Shown here: positions 8,574-16,487 of the stretch, piece after piece | How positions within the stretch are numbered: the stretch's first letter is position 1 | Layout of the letters: every line of letters begins with the position of its first letter | Source: CAVRXT01 sp963725655 | GTDB lineage: Bacteria > Acidobacteriota > Terriglobia > Acidiferrales > UBA7541 | DNA: 64,000 nt | Direction: 5' to 3' | Assembly: GCA_963725655.1 (NCBI GenBank) | Contig: CAVRYY010000001.1 | Location: forward strand, 1,488,001 to 1,552,000 | The notes under the pieces: generated by a model | Seen by the model: only the letters and a program-made list of their open reading frames with translations | Databases searched by the model: none | What the model was told of the DNA's origin: nothing | Position numbers and translations under genes: made by a program

Positions 8574-8931
8574 TTGCGGCGGCGAGAAGGCGATGGCGGT
8601 CGCGGGATCGATCGACGATCTGACCGCTGACGCCCATGCCGGAGCGCTGCCACCGGCGGGGTTGCGAGCGGTGATGAGCGCGGCGATTCGTTTGTACGCT
8701 GGGGCGGTCGAAGCGGCTGGCGTGGAGATCGCGCCTGCGAATCCAGAGATTTCCGCGACCGATGCGATGGTGCTGGCTTGCGCGCTGGTGCGCTCCCAGG
8801 ACTTCACTCCGTTTGATTTGGCGCTGTGGTTTTCCCGAACGTCTCAGACTGGCGTATCGAGTGGTTCGGGCCTCTCTCGCGCGGGCGAACCGTTGTTGGG
8901 TTCTGATGTTGTGCTCAACCCCACCAAATAA
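8560..8931 (+). CDS. Small hypothetical protein between Rieske protein and amidohydrolase
   Basis: 123 residues, family not recognised. The middle is helical and Ala-rich (AGALPPAGLRAVMSAAIRLY, then TDAMVLACALVRSQDFTPFD). It has no signal peptide or cofactor motif. The ATG at 8560 overlaps the end of the Rieske gene by 14 nt, and the stop codon shares a base with the ATG of the amidohydrolase, so the three are very likely one operon and translationally coupled. ATG at 8593 is an alternative start. The position suggests an accessory or structural subunit of whatever pathway the Rieske protein and amidohydrolase serve. Confidence 0.7.
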   Translation: MSRSDCGGEKAMAVAGSIDDLTADAHAGALPPAGLRAVMSAAIRLYAGAVEAAGVEIAPANPEISATDAMVLACALVRSQDFTPFDLALWFSRTSQTGVSSGSGLSRAGEPLLGSDVVLNPTK

Positions 8932-10139
8932 TGAACGACTTCCCACCGGCCATGAAAGCGAAAACGCACGAAACGCAGCAAATCACCACGTGCACGGACT
9001 CCCGCGAGATTCTGGCGAATGCCCGGCGCGATATTCAGCGATACAATCTGGATAAATATTTCATAGTAGACGTCGATTCGCATCATGTGGAGCTCGATAC
9101 CTGGAGCGAGATTCTCGATTACATCGAGGATCCGGTGCTGCGGAGCAACGGTAAATCGATGGCCAGCACCTGGCCGAACGCGCGGAATGTGGCGTTAAGC
9201 AATCATCCGCCGGGGCTCACCTTTCAGGACGTCTCGGGCCGGATTCCGCATCAGGCCAAACTCGACGAGGATGTGGACGTCAGCGATGGGCAGCACCGCG
9301 ATTTAACTTTGGTGCGGCGCGCCATCGAATCGATGGGCATTGATATTCAAGTTGTGTTTCCGCAACCCATGCTGGAGATAGGTCTGCATCCGTCCGCGGA
9401 CATCGAGACTCAGCTGATCATGGCTTACAATCGCTGGTTCACGGAACGCATTCTGGCGCACGAACCGCGCATCAAGTCGATGCTGGCGCTGCCGTTCAGT
9501 CATCCGGAAGCGTGCTTGCGAACCATTCGTGAGTTTGCGGGGAAGCCAGGGGTGGTTGGGTTTCTGGTCACCAGCCAGAGACATGCCGGCGTATTTAAGC
9601 GGGAATATATGCCGATATACCGCGAACTCGAAAAGCGGGGTTTGCCGCTGGGTTTTCACGCCGGACCGGATTACTCGGTGGGCGCCTACATGAATCGGTT
9701 CATCTCGGTGCATTCCATTTCCTTCGTCACCTGCAACATGATCCACCTGACCAACTGGATCATGAATGGACTTCCGGAGAAATTCCCGAACCTCAAGGTG
9801 ATCTGGATTGAAAGCGGCCTGGCGTGGCTGCCGTTCATGATGCAGCGGCTGGACCACGAATACTTGATGCGGCAATCGGACGCGCCATTGCTGAAGAAAC
9901 TGCCGAGTGAGTACATGCGGGAGATGTATTTCACTTCTCAACCCATGGAAGCGACCAACCCGAAGCTGCTCGAAGCTACGATGGAAGCGATCAAGGCCGA
10001 GACGCAACTGCTGTACTCCTCCGACTGGCCGCACTGGGATTTCGATGTGCCGGGAAAAATTGCCGGACTCCCATTTCTCAGCGAGACTGCGAAGCGCAAC
10101 ATACTGGGAGAAACTGCCCGCAAGCTATTCAAGCTGTGA
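8931..10139 (+). CDS. ACMSD-like metal-dependent amidohydrolase (amidohydrolase 2 family)
   Basis: 402 residues. The N-terminal VDVDSHHVE is the metal-binding start of the ACMSD/amidohydrolase-2 barrel. Later hallmarks are GFHAGPD (metal His), HSISFVTCN, IESGLAWLPFMMQRLDHEY and YSSDWPHWDFD, where the Asp is the expected catalytic/metal residue. Such enzymes perform decarboxylation or hydrolysis, often in aromatic-compound breakdown. The preceding Rieske protein fits a degradation or oxygenase-linked route, but no oxygenase alpha subunit is nearby. The start overlaps the previous stop (TAATG). Confidence 0.85.
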   Translation: MNDFPPAMKAKTHETQQITTCTDSREILANARRDIQRYNLDKYFIVDVDSHHVELDTWSEILDYIEDPVLRSNGKSMASTWPNARNVALSNHPPGLTFQDVSGRIPHQAKLDEDVDVSDGQHRDLTLVRRAIESMGIDIQVVFPQPMLEIGLHPSADIETQLIMAYNRWFTERILAHEPRIKSMLALPFSHPEACLRTIREFAGKPGVVGFLVTSQRHAGVFKREYMPIYRELEKRGLPLGFHAGPDYSVGAYMNRFISVHSISFVTCNMIHLTNWIMNGLPEKFPNLKVIWIESGLAWLPFMMQRLDHEYLMRQSDAPLLKKLPSEYMREMYFTSQPMEATNPKLLEATMEAIKAETQLLYSSDWPHWDFDVPGKIAGLPFLSETAKRNILGETARKLFKL

Positions 10140-10179
10140 GTTAGCCGGGCAGCGTATCGATCGGGCGCAAGGGCAGGAG

Positions 10180-10650
10180 TTATTTCGTGCCGCGGCGCGC
10201 GGCGAAGAATTCACGAAGTAATGCCACCGACGCCTCGGCCAGAATTCCAGCGGTCGCGTCCACCTGATGATTCAGCCGGGGATGGTTGAGAACTTCAAAG
10301 CAAGAACGCACCGCCCCGGCTTTGGGATCGTCCGCACCGTAGACCAGCCGTGCAACTCGCGCCTGAATCATCGCTCCCGCGCACATCGCGCAAGGCTCCA
10401 GGGTTACGTAGATCGTCGCCCCCAGCAAACGATGATTCCCAATTTCCTGTGCCGCCGCTCGCAGCGCCACCATTTCCGCGTGGGCGGTCGGGTCGCCATC
10501 GCGCAGAGTGCGGTTGCCAGCCCGCGCGATCACTCGCCCGCCGACCACCACCGCCGCGCCGATGGGCACTTCGTCCGCCAGAGCCGCTTGGCGCGCTTCG
10601 TCGAGCGCCACGCCCATTAACTCCAAATCCAATTCGCCGCCATCGCTCAT
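10180..10650 (-). CDS. tadA: tRNA-specific adenosine deaminase TadA
   Basis: 156 residues of the cytidine/deoxycytidylate deaminase fold. The zinc and catalytic motif is present as H57-A-E59 (in TAHAEMVALR) and P-C87-AMC90 (in LEPCAMCAGAMI), and the segment ARVARLVYGADDPKAGA is typical of TadA. The enzyme converts A34 to inosine in the anticodon of tRNA-Arg(ACG). Length is normal. It is transcribed convergently to the amidohydrolase gene and divergently from nuoI. Confidence 0.93.
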   Translation of the reverse strand: MSDGGELDLELMGVALDEARQAALADEVPIGAAVVVGGRVIARAGNRTLRDGDPTAHAEMVALRAAAQEIGNHRLLGATIYVTLEPCAMCAGAMIQARVARLVYGADDPKAGAVRSCFEVLNHPRLNHQVDATAGILAEASVALLREFFAARRGTK

Positions 10651-10813
10651 CGCTGGCAGAATAACACGCAGGCCGCTGGGCCCTCTCGCTGCGGAGATAT
10701 TGGGTCCTCGCCACCGGCGGCTCAGCTAGTCCAAGTCGGCGTTGGAGTTGGTTTTCTGCGCCCCGTGCGAACGGCTTGACTTCCGAGGCGTCCCCCGGCA
10801 GACTTGGCGGACA

Positions 10814-11269
10814 ATGAAAAAGCTGCTGCGTCGCATCTTTCTTGTCGATCTGCTCCAGGGCCTGTGGCTCACGTTTCGGTATCAAAACACCAAGAACATT
10901 TACACCGAGCAATATCCGCAAGAGCGGCCGATGGTGGCGGAGCGCTACCGCGGCGCGCCGCGGCTGAACATCAATCCGGAAACCGGCGAATCGCTGTGTA
11001 TTTCGTGCAATCTGTGCGCGCTGGCTTGCCCGGAGAACCTGATCGTAGTCGGCTGGCAGCGCGACGACGCCACCCGGCGCAAAGTGCTCACTACTTTCAC
11101 CTACGATACTTCGCGCTGCATGTTTTGCGGGCTGTGCGAAGACGCTTGCCCCACCGACTGCCTGGAACTGACCCAGGACTTCGAAATGGCGCAATACACC
11201 CGCGAAGGCGCGATCTGGAATCGCCATCGCCTGGAAGTGGGCCCAACGCCCACGCACTACACGCGCTAG
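10814..11269 (+). CDS. nuoI: NADH-quinone oxidoreductase subunit I-like 2[4Fe-4S] protein
   Basis: 151 residues. An amphipathic N terminus (LLQGLWLTFRYQ) is followed by two complete [4Fe-4S] motifs: C62xxC65xxC68xxxC72P and C102xxC105xxC108xxxC112P. The order and surroundings (RGAPRLNINPETGES, RCMFCGLCEDACPTDCLELT) are those of complex I NuoI, which carries electrons in the peripheral arm near the quinone site. It stands alone here with no other nuo genes, so it may be a detached complex I gene or a second copy. ATG at 10814 gives the normal NuoI N terminus. Confidence 0.9.
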   Translation: MKKLLRRIFLVDLLQGLWLTFRYQNTKNIYTEQYPQERPMVAERYRGAPRLNINPETGESLCISCNLCALACPENLIVVGWQRDDATRRKVLTTFTYDTSRCMFCGLCEDACPTDCLELTQDFEMAQYTREGAIWNRHRLEVGPTPTHYTR

Positions 11270-11308
11270 TCTCCACCGTACAATTCAGAAACCGCGGCAG
11301 GGCTGTAT

Positions 11309-11337
11309 TTGCTCGCCTGTTGTTAATTCGCTAGAAT
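11309..11337 (+). promoter_or_regulatory. Promoter upstream of the GalT-family gene (TTGCTC-N17-TAGAAT)
   Basis: TTGCTC at 11309-11314 and TAGAAT at 11332-11337 with a 17-nt spacer. The start codon at 11365 is 27 nt downstream, so the leader would be about 20 nt. The -10 hexamer is the same as that before the two soluble kinase genes. Confidence 0.55.
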
Positions 11338-11364
11338 CCCGAAGCCAAGAACTCGGCGCGCCCC

Positions 11365-12378
11365 ATGGAACTTCGCAAAGATCCCATTACGCGCAGTTGG
11401 GTGATCGTGGGCCATCCCACCCAGGAACGCCCACCGGCTAATCCTTGCCCGTTGTGTGTCTCCAGCGGCGAGCATGCGCATTCGTCAGCGCTGGCTCATT
11501 CTCAGGTGATCCTTGAAACCCCCGCGGGACCCAGCTGGCAAGTGCGGGTGATTCCCAGCGTGCGCCCGTTGTACCGAATTGAAGGCGAGCCCGGACGCGC
11601 CGCGGACGGAATTTACGACCGCATGGCGCTGGTCGGCGCCGACGAAATCGTTATCGAAAGCCCGGATCACGAGCGCAACCTGGCCGACATGACCGACGAG
11701 GAAATCGTCCGGGTAATGGATGCGTGGTCCGCGCGGATCACCGACCTGAAACGGGATGCCCGGTTCAAATATATTACCGTCTTCAAAAACAAAGGCCTGC
11801 TGGCCGGCGAGGATTGGGCGCACTCCTACTCGCAAGTGACTGCCACGACTTTCGTTCCGCGGCGAATTCTGTACGAATTACGGGCGGCGCGGGAATGGTT
11901 TCGCGACCGGGAGCGATGCGTGTTCTGCGACATTCTTCGCCAGGAAGAACGGACGGCGAAGCGCGTGGTGGATAGTCAGGGCGACTACGTGGCCTTTTGC
12001 CCGTACGCTTCACGGGTCCCCTACGAATTCTGGATCATGCCGCGCCAGCACAATCATCAGTTTGAGGTACCGCTGCCGCACGCCAATCGCGGCAACCTCG
12101 CGGCCATGCTGGGGCGCATGCTACGCCGCCTGCGGCAGGTTTCCCAGGACTATCACCTGGTGGTGCACACTTCGCCGAACGAGGGGCAAAACAAAGGCGA
12201 ATTGGCCGATTACTGGAGAACGATTTCCACCGATTATCACTGGCATATCGAAGTGCTGCCGATCGTACAGTCGCGCAGCAAGTCCTACAGCATTAAGGAA
12301 GTGTATTTCAACGGCTTGTTGCCGGAAGCTGCCGCGGAGCGGTTGCGGATGATCGACGGCGGCGTGAAGCGCTCGTGA
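11365..12378 (+). CDS. galT: Galactose-1-phosphate uridylyltransferase family protein with altered active site
   Basis: 337 residues with the GalT two-lobe layout: N-terminal zinc-type CPLC, MTDEEI helix, the active-site region GEDWAHSYSQVTAT, a second CVFC, FWIMPRQHNH, HTSPNEG and the C-terminal HWHIEVLP. GalT moves UMP between UDP-glucose and galactose-1-phosphate in the Leloir pathway through a covalent UMP on the second His of the HPHxQ motif. Here that motif reads H153-S-Y155-S-Q157, so the zinc-binding His is kept but the nucleophile position is Tyr. Ordinary GalT chemistry is therefore doubtful; it may be a related nucleotidyltransferase or phosphorylase. No other galactose genes are nearby. 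Confidence 0.75.
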   Translation: MELRKDPITRSWVIVGHPTQERPPANPCPLCVSSGEHAHSSALAHSQVILETPAGPSWQVRVIPSVRPLYRIEGEPGRAADGIYDRMALVGADEIVIESPDHERNLADMTDEEIVRVMDAWSARITDLKRDARFKYITVFKNKGLLAGEDWAHSYSQVTATTFVPRRILYELRAAREWFRDRERCVFCDILRQEERTAKRVVDSQGDYVAFCPYASRVPYEFWIMPRQHNHQFEVPLPHANRGNLAAMLGRMLRRLRQVSQDYHLVVHTSPNEGQNKGELADYWRTISTDYHWHIEVLPIVQSRSKSYSIKEVYFNGLLPEAAAERLRMIDGGVKRS

Positions 12379-12418
12379 AACGCCTCGCGTGCTATCGTGC
12401 AAATAGGCTTGGCAATGA

Positions 12419-13195
12419 GTGTACGGCGATGAAGCCGGTCAACGAGAGACCCCACTGAGTTCCCGATCCCGTCATGGCATTTCGACAACTGCTCGCAGCC
12501 GCCAACGCGGCGGAATCATCTTCCGTTTCATCTTCCTGTTGTCTTTTTTGTTTTTGCTTTTCCTGGTGTATCTGGCGCGCCATCCGTTGCTGCGCGTGGC
12601 CGGGAGCTTCTGGATTGTTGACGAAGCGCCGGCCACGGCCGACGCGATCGTGATCCTCGGCGACGACAACTTTTTCGCGGAACGTGCGGAACGCGCCGCG
12701 CAGCTGTATCGCGCCGGTGACGCTCCACGGGTGGTGGCCAGCGGCCGGTACCTGCGGCCCTACGCTACGATCGCGGACCTCATGCTGCATGACTTGAAAG
12801 AGCGCGGGGTGCCGGAAAGCGCCATCATTCGCTTCCCTCACCGCGCCGTCAACACCCAGGAAGAAGCGGTGGAAAACGCGCACTTGATCCACGAGCGCGG
12901 ATGGAAGAAAATCCTGCTGGTCACTTCGAACTACCATACGCGGCGCTCCCGCTACATATTTGAGCGAGTGCTTCCGCCGGGCACCGGCCTGCAGGTGGTG
13001 TCCGCGCCGGACACCGACTACAATCCCGACAACTGGTGGGAGAGCCACCGTGGGAGGTCGATTTTCTTCCATGAATTTGCGGGTATGCTGGCCGCGTGGT
13101 GGGAGAATCGCCACTCCTCCGTGGACACATCTGTAATTCTGATCCCGCCTCGCGTCGCCAGGTACGCGCCCGCGACTGGCACCCGGCACGACTGA
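12419..13195 (+). CDS. YdcF/SanA-like (DUF218) membrane-anchored protein
   Basis: 258 residues. One strongly hydrophobic segment near residues 34-51 (FRFIFLLSFLFLLFLVYLA) follows a basic N terminus. The DUF218 domain follows: DAIVILGDD, RAAQLYRAGDAPRVVASG, VNTQEEAVENAHLI and KILLVTSNYHTRRSRYIF are the standard segments. Family members (ElyC, SanA, YdcF) are linked to envelope integrity and peptidoglycan precursor handling in enterobacteria. The GTG start at 12419 is the only in-frame start that keeps the basic segment before the helix, but it has a weak ribosome-binding site. Confidence 0.82.
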   Translation: MYGDEAGQRETPLSSRSRHGISTTARSRQRGGIIFRFIFLLSFLFLLFLVYLARHPLLRVAGSFWIVDEAPATADAIVILGDDNFFAERAERAAQLYRAGDAPRVVASGRYLRPYATIADLMLHDLKERGVPESAIIRFPHRAVNTQEEAVENAHLIHERGWKKILLVTSNYHTRRSRYIFERVLPPGTGLQVVSAPDTDYNPDNWWESHRGRSIFFHEFAGMLAAWWENRHSSVDTSVILIPPRVARYAPATGTRHD

Positions 13196-13234
13196 GGCTT
13201 TGCATTCCTCCCACGCCGTAGTAATTTCTCGGCC

Positions 13235-14665
13235 ATGAAATCATCGCTTTGGTGTGCAGGCCTGTTGCTTGTCGCGTTTCTTGGTTCGGCGGTGGCGTTC
13301 ACCAAGTCCGCGGATACCCCTCCGATCGTCATTGCCCACATCACAGTAATCGATCCCGGCACCCAATCGATTCGGTCGGATCGCACCGTAATGGTGGAAG
13401 GCGCGCGGATCACGGCCGTTGCTGACGCGGCCAGCTTCCGCGCACCCAAGTTCGCTCGGGTAATCGACGCTCACGGGCACTATCTCATCCCCGGACTGTG
13501 GGACATGCACGTGCACAGCGCGTTCGGGAATTGGTTTCCCGGCGGACGTGAGATCATCCTGCCGCTTTTCGTCGCCAACGGGGTAACCGGCGTGCGCGAC
13601 ATGGGTGGCGACCTCCCGATCCTATTGGACTGGCGCAAACAAATTGCCACAGGCGTAATTATCGGTCCGCGCATGATTGTCTCTGGTCCGATGCTCGATG
13701 CCGATCTGCCCGACGGCAAAGGTCTGCGGTTCCCGAGTTCGATCGCAGTTACCACCCCCAGCAGTGCAGTCGCCGCCGTCGATTCGCTTAAGGCGCAGGG
13801 CGCGGATTTCATTAAAGTTCAATCCGAGATTTCCCATGACGCGTATCTCGCCGCGGCTGCTGAAGCGCACAGGGTTGGCCTGCCGATCGTCGGTCATGTG
13901 CCAGATACCGTTCGCCTGAGCGAGGTGATTGCCGCCGGACAAAAGAGCGTCGAGCACCTGATGGGCATTTTCGAGGGCTGCTCGACCGAAGAGGACAAAT
14001 TCGTTCACGGCCAGGGGACTCTTAGAATGCTGCTGAGTACCCAGGATCCGGCGCGATGCGACGCGCTGATCCGCCTGCTTGCAGAACATCAGACCTGGCA
14101 AGTGCCCACATTGGCCTGGCAGCGGGGCGGTGAATTCCTGGACCAGTTCGACTGGAAGCATCCGCCTCTGGCGCAGTACGTCCCGGCGTACTGGCGCGAC
14201 GTGACCTGGACTCGTTTCAAGGAGCAAATGATGCCGGACCTGCAACACGACCCGCTAGCCTTGCGCCAGGAATATTTCGCGAAGAACCTGCAGATGGTGG
14301 GAGCCATGCATCGCGCCGGTGTTCCGTTCCTGGCGGGGACGGATACTGCGCCGGGCATCTACGTGCTACCAGGATTCAGCTTGCACGATGAGCTCGCTAA
14401 TTTCGTCGAAGCCGGTTTCACGCCTATGGAATCGCTGCAAACGGCCACTAGCAACCCGGCCAAGTTCCTAGGGGTGGAAAGCTCTTACGGATCGGTGGAA
14501 AGCGGGAAAGTAGCGGACCTGGTGGTACTCAGCGCGAACCCGCTCAACGACATTCACAACGTCGGCGAGATTTCCGCGGTGATCGCCAACGGGCGCCTGT
14601 TCCTGCGCGCCGATCTGGACCAGATGCTGGCGGGCGTAGAGCGCGCGGCTAAGAGCCAAAAGTAG
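13235..14665 (+). CDS. Secreted amidohydrolase (imidazolonepropionase-like)
   Basis: 476 residues with a signal peptide (MKSSLWCAGLLLVAFLGSAVAF). The amidohydrolase-1 fold is shown by VIDAHGHYLIPGLWDMHVH (metal HxH), KVQSEI with the likely carboxylated Lys region, VGHVPD, EHLMG, AGTDTAPG and the C-terminal SGKVADLVVLSANPL. Proteins of this type in Acidobacteria are usually annotated as prolidase- or imidazolonepropionase-like, and their natural substrates are seldom known. It lies 39 nt after the YdcF-like gene on the same strand. Confidence 0.87.
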   Translation: MKSSLWCAGLLLVAFLGSAVAFTKSADTPPIVIAHITVIDPGTQSIRSDRTVMVEGARITAVADAASFRAPKFARVIDAHGHYLIPGLWDMHVHSAFGNWFPGGREIILPLFVANGVTGVRDMGGDLPILLDWRKQIATGVIIGPRMIVSGPMLDADLPDGKGLRFPSSIAVTTPSSAVAAVDSLKAQGADFIKVQSEISHDAYLAAAAEAHRVGLPIVGHVPDTVRLSEVIAAGQKSVEHLMGIFEGCSTEEDKFVHGQGTLRMLLSTQDPARCDALIRLLAEHQTWQVPTLAWQRGGEFLDQFDWKHPPLAQYVPAYWRDVTWTRFKEQMMPDLQHDPLALRQEYFAKNLQMVGAMHRAGVPFLAGTDTAPGIYVLPGFSLHDELANFVEAGFTPMESLQTATSNPAKFLGVESSYGSVESGKVADLVVLSANPLNDIHNVGEISAVIANGRLFLRADLDQMLAGVERAAKSQK

Positions 14666-14985
14666 AGAGCCGTTCGGTGGGCTTCACGGTTTACTTGGCC
14701 GGTTGGCGGCTCGAGGCCCTCTTTCTTTGCGCTTCTCGCCAGGGCCGGGAAGTGCCAGCCGCCGGCCTCGGAAGGTAAGGGGCGGGCCGGCCCGGGGCAT
14801 GGCAAGGGCTGACCGGTGGCCAGGGTGGCGGAGGGGGGCTTAACCGACAGGGTACCAACTGGTGATAGGACGACTAGAACCTCGGCGTTTACTTGCTTGG
14901 ACTCCTGTACTATAGTTTGGCAGCCGCATTCCGGATTCCCACCTCCCGGCTCCGGGCCCGGATCATGCGTCAGGGAGAACCTTAT
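14666..14985. other. Intergenic region before bactofilin operon
   Basis: 320 bp without a supported gene. It contains a GC-only palindrome (GGGCCGGCCC, 14784-14793) and the bactofilin promoter at 14888-14916. A minus-strand frame here contains a KEGLEPPT-like string but has no other sign of being a gene. Confidence 0.5.
14888..14916 (+). promoter_or_regulatory. Promoter of the bactofilin operon (TTTACT-N17-TATAGT)
   Basis: TTTACT at 14888-14893 and TATAGT at 14911-14916 with a 17-nt spacer. The bactofilin ATG is at 14986 with AGGGAGA just upstream, leaving a leader of roughly 60 nt. Confidence 0.6.
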
Positions 14986-15657
14986 ATGTGGAACAAATCA
15001 TCCGAGGCGAAGCCTACCTCTAGTCCTAATAAAGAAGTCAGCGTTGCAGCGCCGAAGTCCGCACCGATGGCACCATCTTCGTTTGTCCCTGCTGCTGCTC
15101 CCACACCCGCTTCGCCTGCCGTCGACACTTCACGCGTCGGTCCAGGCCTGCGTTTTAAGGGCGAACTCTCGGGAACATCGGATCTCTATATCGATGGCGA
15201 AATGAACGGCAACGTCCGTCTGGAAGACTCGCTCGTTGTAGTTGGCCCCAACGGGCGCGTCCAGGCAGACATCCAAGCCCGCGAGATTATGGTCCACGGT
15301 ACGCTCAATGGGAATTTGTTCGCCACCGAACGAATCCAGTTGGGCCGCGAGAGTCGCGTCGGCGGCAATCTGTCGTCGAAGCACATTCAAATCGAGGACG
15401 GCGCGTTGTTCAAAGGCCACGTCGATATGGACATTCGCAAGACCGCCGCACGGCCAACGGAAAGCGTGGCAGTCGAACGCGCCTCGGCCAATGGCGACAA
15501 CGGCACTTCGGGCATCACCACCCAGTCCGGCTCATCCGAACCAACGGAGCTGCCGGGCGCCCAGGCTCCCATTTCCGTTTCTGCTGCGCCACCGAGTTCG
15601 GTTGCTCCGGCGACGCTCCGTGTCACCCGGGTAGCAGGCGACAAGGCGGCGAGCTAG
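14986..15657 (+). CDS. Bactofilin-family polymer-forming cytoskeletal protein
   Basis: 223 residues. The central part (about 60-155) is a bactofilin beta-helix with regularly spaced turns: LSGTSDLYIDGEMNGNV, VGPNGRVQADIQAREIMVHG, LNGNLFATERIQLG and GGNLSSKHIQIEDGALFKG. The flanks are low-complexity: a Pro/Ala-rich N-terminal tail and a Ser/Pro-rich C-terminal tail, as usual in the family. Bactofilins polymerise without nucleotide into filaments that localise cell-wall or polarity factors. The ATG at 14986 has a good ribosome-binding site. The next gene begins 2 nt after the stop, so they form an operon. Confidence 0.9.
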   Translation: MWNKSSEAKPTSSPNKEVSVAAPKSAPMAPSSFVPAAAPTPASPAVDTSRVGPGLRFKGELSGTSDLYIDGEMNGNVRLEDSLVVVGPNGRVQADIQAREIMVHGTLNGNLFATERIQLGRESRVGGNLSSKHIQIEDGALFKGHVDMDIRKTAARPTESVAVERASANGDNGTSGITTQSGSSEPTELPGAQAPISVSAAPPSSVAPATLRVTRVAGDKAAS

Positions 15658-15659
15658 CA

Positions 15660-16349
15660 ATGGGCTGGATGGCCAAAGTACGCACGGCCGATCCGCCCGG
15701 TTCGCCGTCGATGTCCGCGCGGTCGAAAGACTTCGATTCGCAGACCGCCGCGAGTCCGCGCGTATCGAACGGGCTGAAGGAATTCCTGTGGCTCGCCAGT
15801 GACACCAACCGCGGCACGATCCTGGATCTTGGCCCGGCGTGGCAAGCCACGCTCACATTTTTTGCCGAGAAGGGCTACCGCATAACCTCCGACGATCTGC
15901 TTCGCACCTGGTGGGCGTTTCTCACCGGCGAGGAAGAACGCTTGCGCAGCCTGGGCATCAATGCCGAGCGCCCGACCAAAGACGCGCTGGCCGAGCAATT
16001 TCTCGAGGACTCCCTGCAGTATTCGGAAGGCAGCTACAACGGAATCCTGATGTGGGACTTGCTCGACTACTTCGAACCCGCGCTGGCGACGCGGATGATG
16101 GTCCGTATTTACGACATGCTGCGGCCCGGCGGGGTGATGCTGGCGCTGTTTCACAGCCGTCCGGCGGAGCGGTTCCATCGCTATCGCGTTTCGGATGGGC
16201 AGACGATCGAGATGGTTCCGGCGGCATCGTTCGCGACGCAGGTGCGGGTTCTGCAGAACCGTGAAATTCAGGATTTGTTCGGGAAATTCCGGTCGTCGAA
16301 GACGTTCGTTGGACGCGATCAACTGCGGGAAGTAGTGTTTCTCAAGTAA
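15660..16349 (+). CDS. Methyltransferase-like protein with degenerate SAM loop
   Basis: 229 residues. The fold order looks like a class I SAM-dependent methyltransferase: TILDLGPAWQATLTFF (motif I region), GYRITSDD, NGILMWDLLDYF (motif IV region), and MLRPGGVMLALFH (motif VI region). The usual GxGxG loop is replaced by GPAWQA, so catalysis is uncertain. It starts 2 nt after the bactofilin stop and ends at an intrinsic terminator. The pairing suggests a partner or modifier of the bactofilin, but nothing in the sequence proves that. Confidence 0.75.
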   Translation: MGWMAKVRTADPPGSPSMSARSKDFDSQTAASPRVSNGLKEFLWLASDTNRGTILDLGPAWQATLTFFAEKGYRITSDDLLRTWWAFLTGEEERLRSLGINAERPTKDALAEQFLEDSLQYSEGSYNGILMWDLLDYFEPALATRMMVRIYDMLRPGGVMLALFHSRPAERFHRYRVSDGQTIEMVPAASFATQVRVLQNREIQDLFGKFRSSKTFVGRDQLREVVFLK

Positions 16350-16380
16350 GCTGGAAGATCGAAACCGATTGAAGGACGAA

Positions 16381-16408
16381 GGGCGCGGCTAATTGTCGCG
16401 CCCTTTTT
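16381..16408 (+). terminator. Intrinsic terminator of the bactofilin operon
   Basis: GGGCGCG (16381-16387) and CGCGCCC (16397-16403) form a perfect 7-bp stem with a 9-nt loop, followed by TTTTT. Confidence 0.85.
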
Positions 16409-16487
16409 CGTTTCGCGCAAAGGAGTGCGGGCCTCTGCTTCAGCGACGCGAGGTCCTGGAGGGACGGCCGGCAGGTTTAGAACGCGG

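Noticed and set aside
14554..14805. Minus-strand frame containing a KEGLEPPT string
   Set aside because: This string is a frequent artefact in hypothetical-protein annotations. The frame overlaps the amidohydrolase 3' end, and no tRNA could be folded from the surrounding bases.
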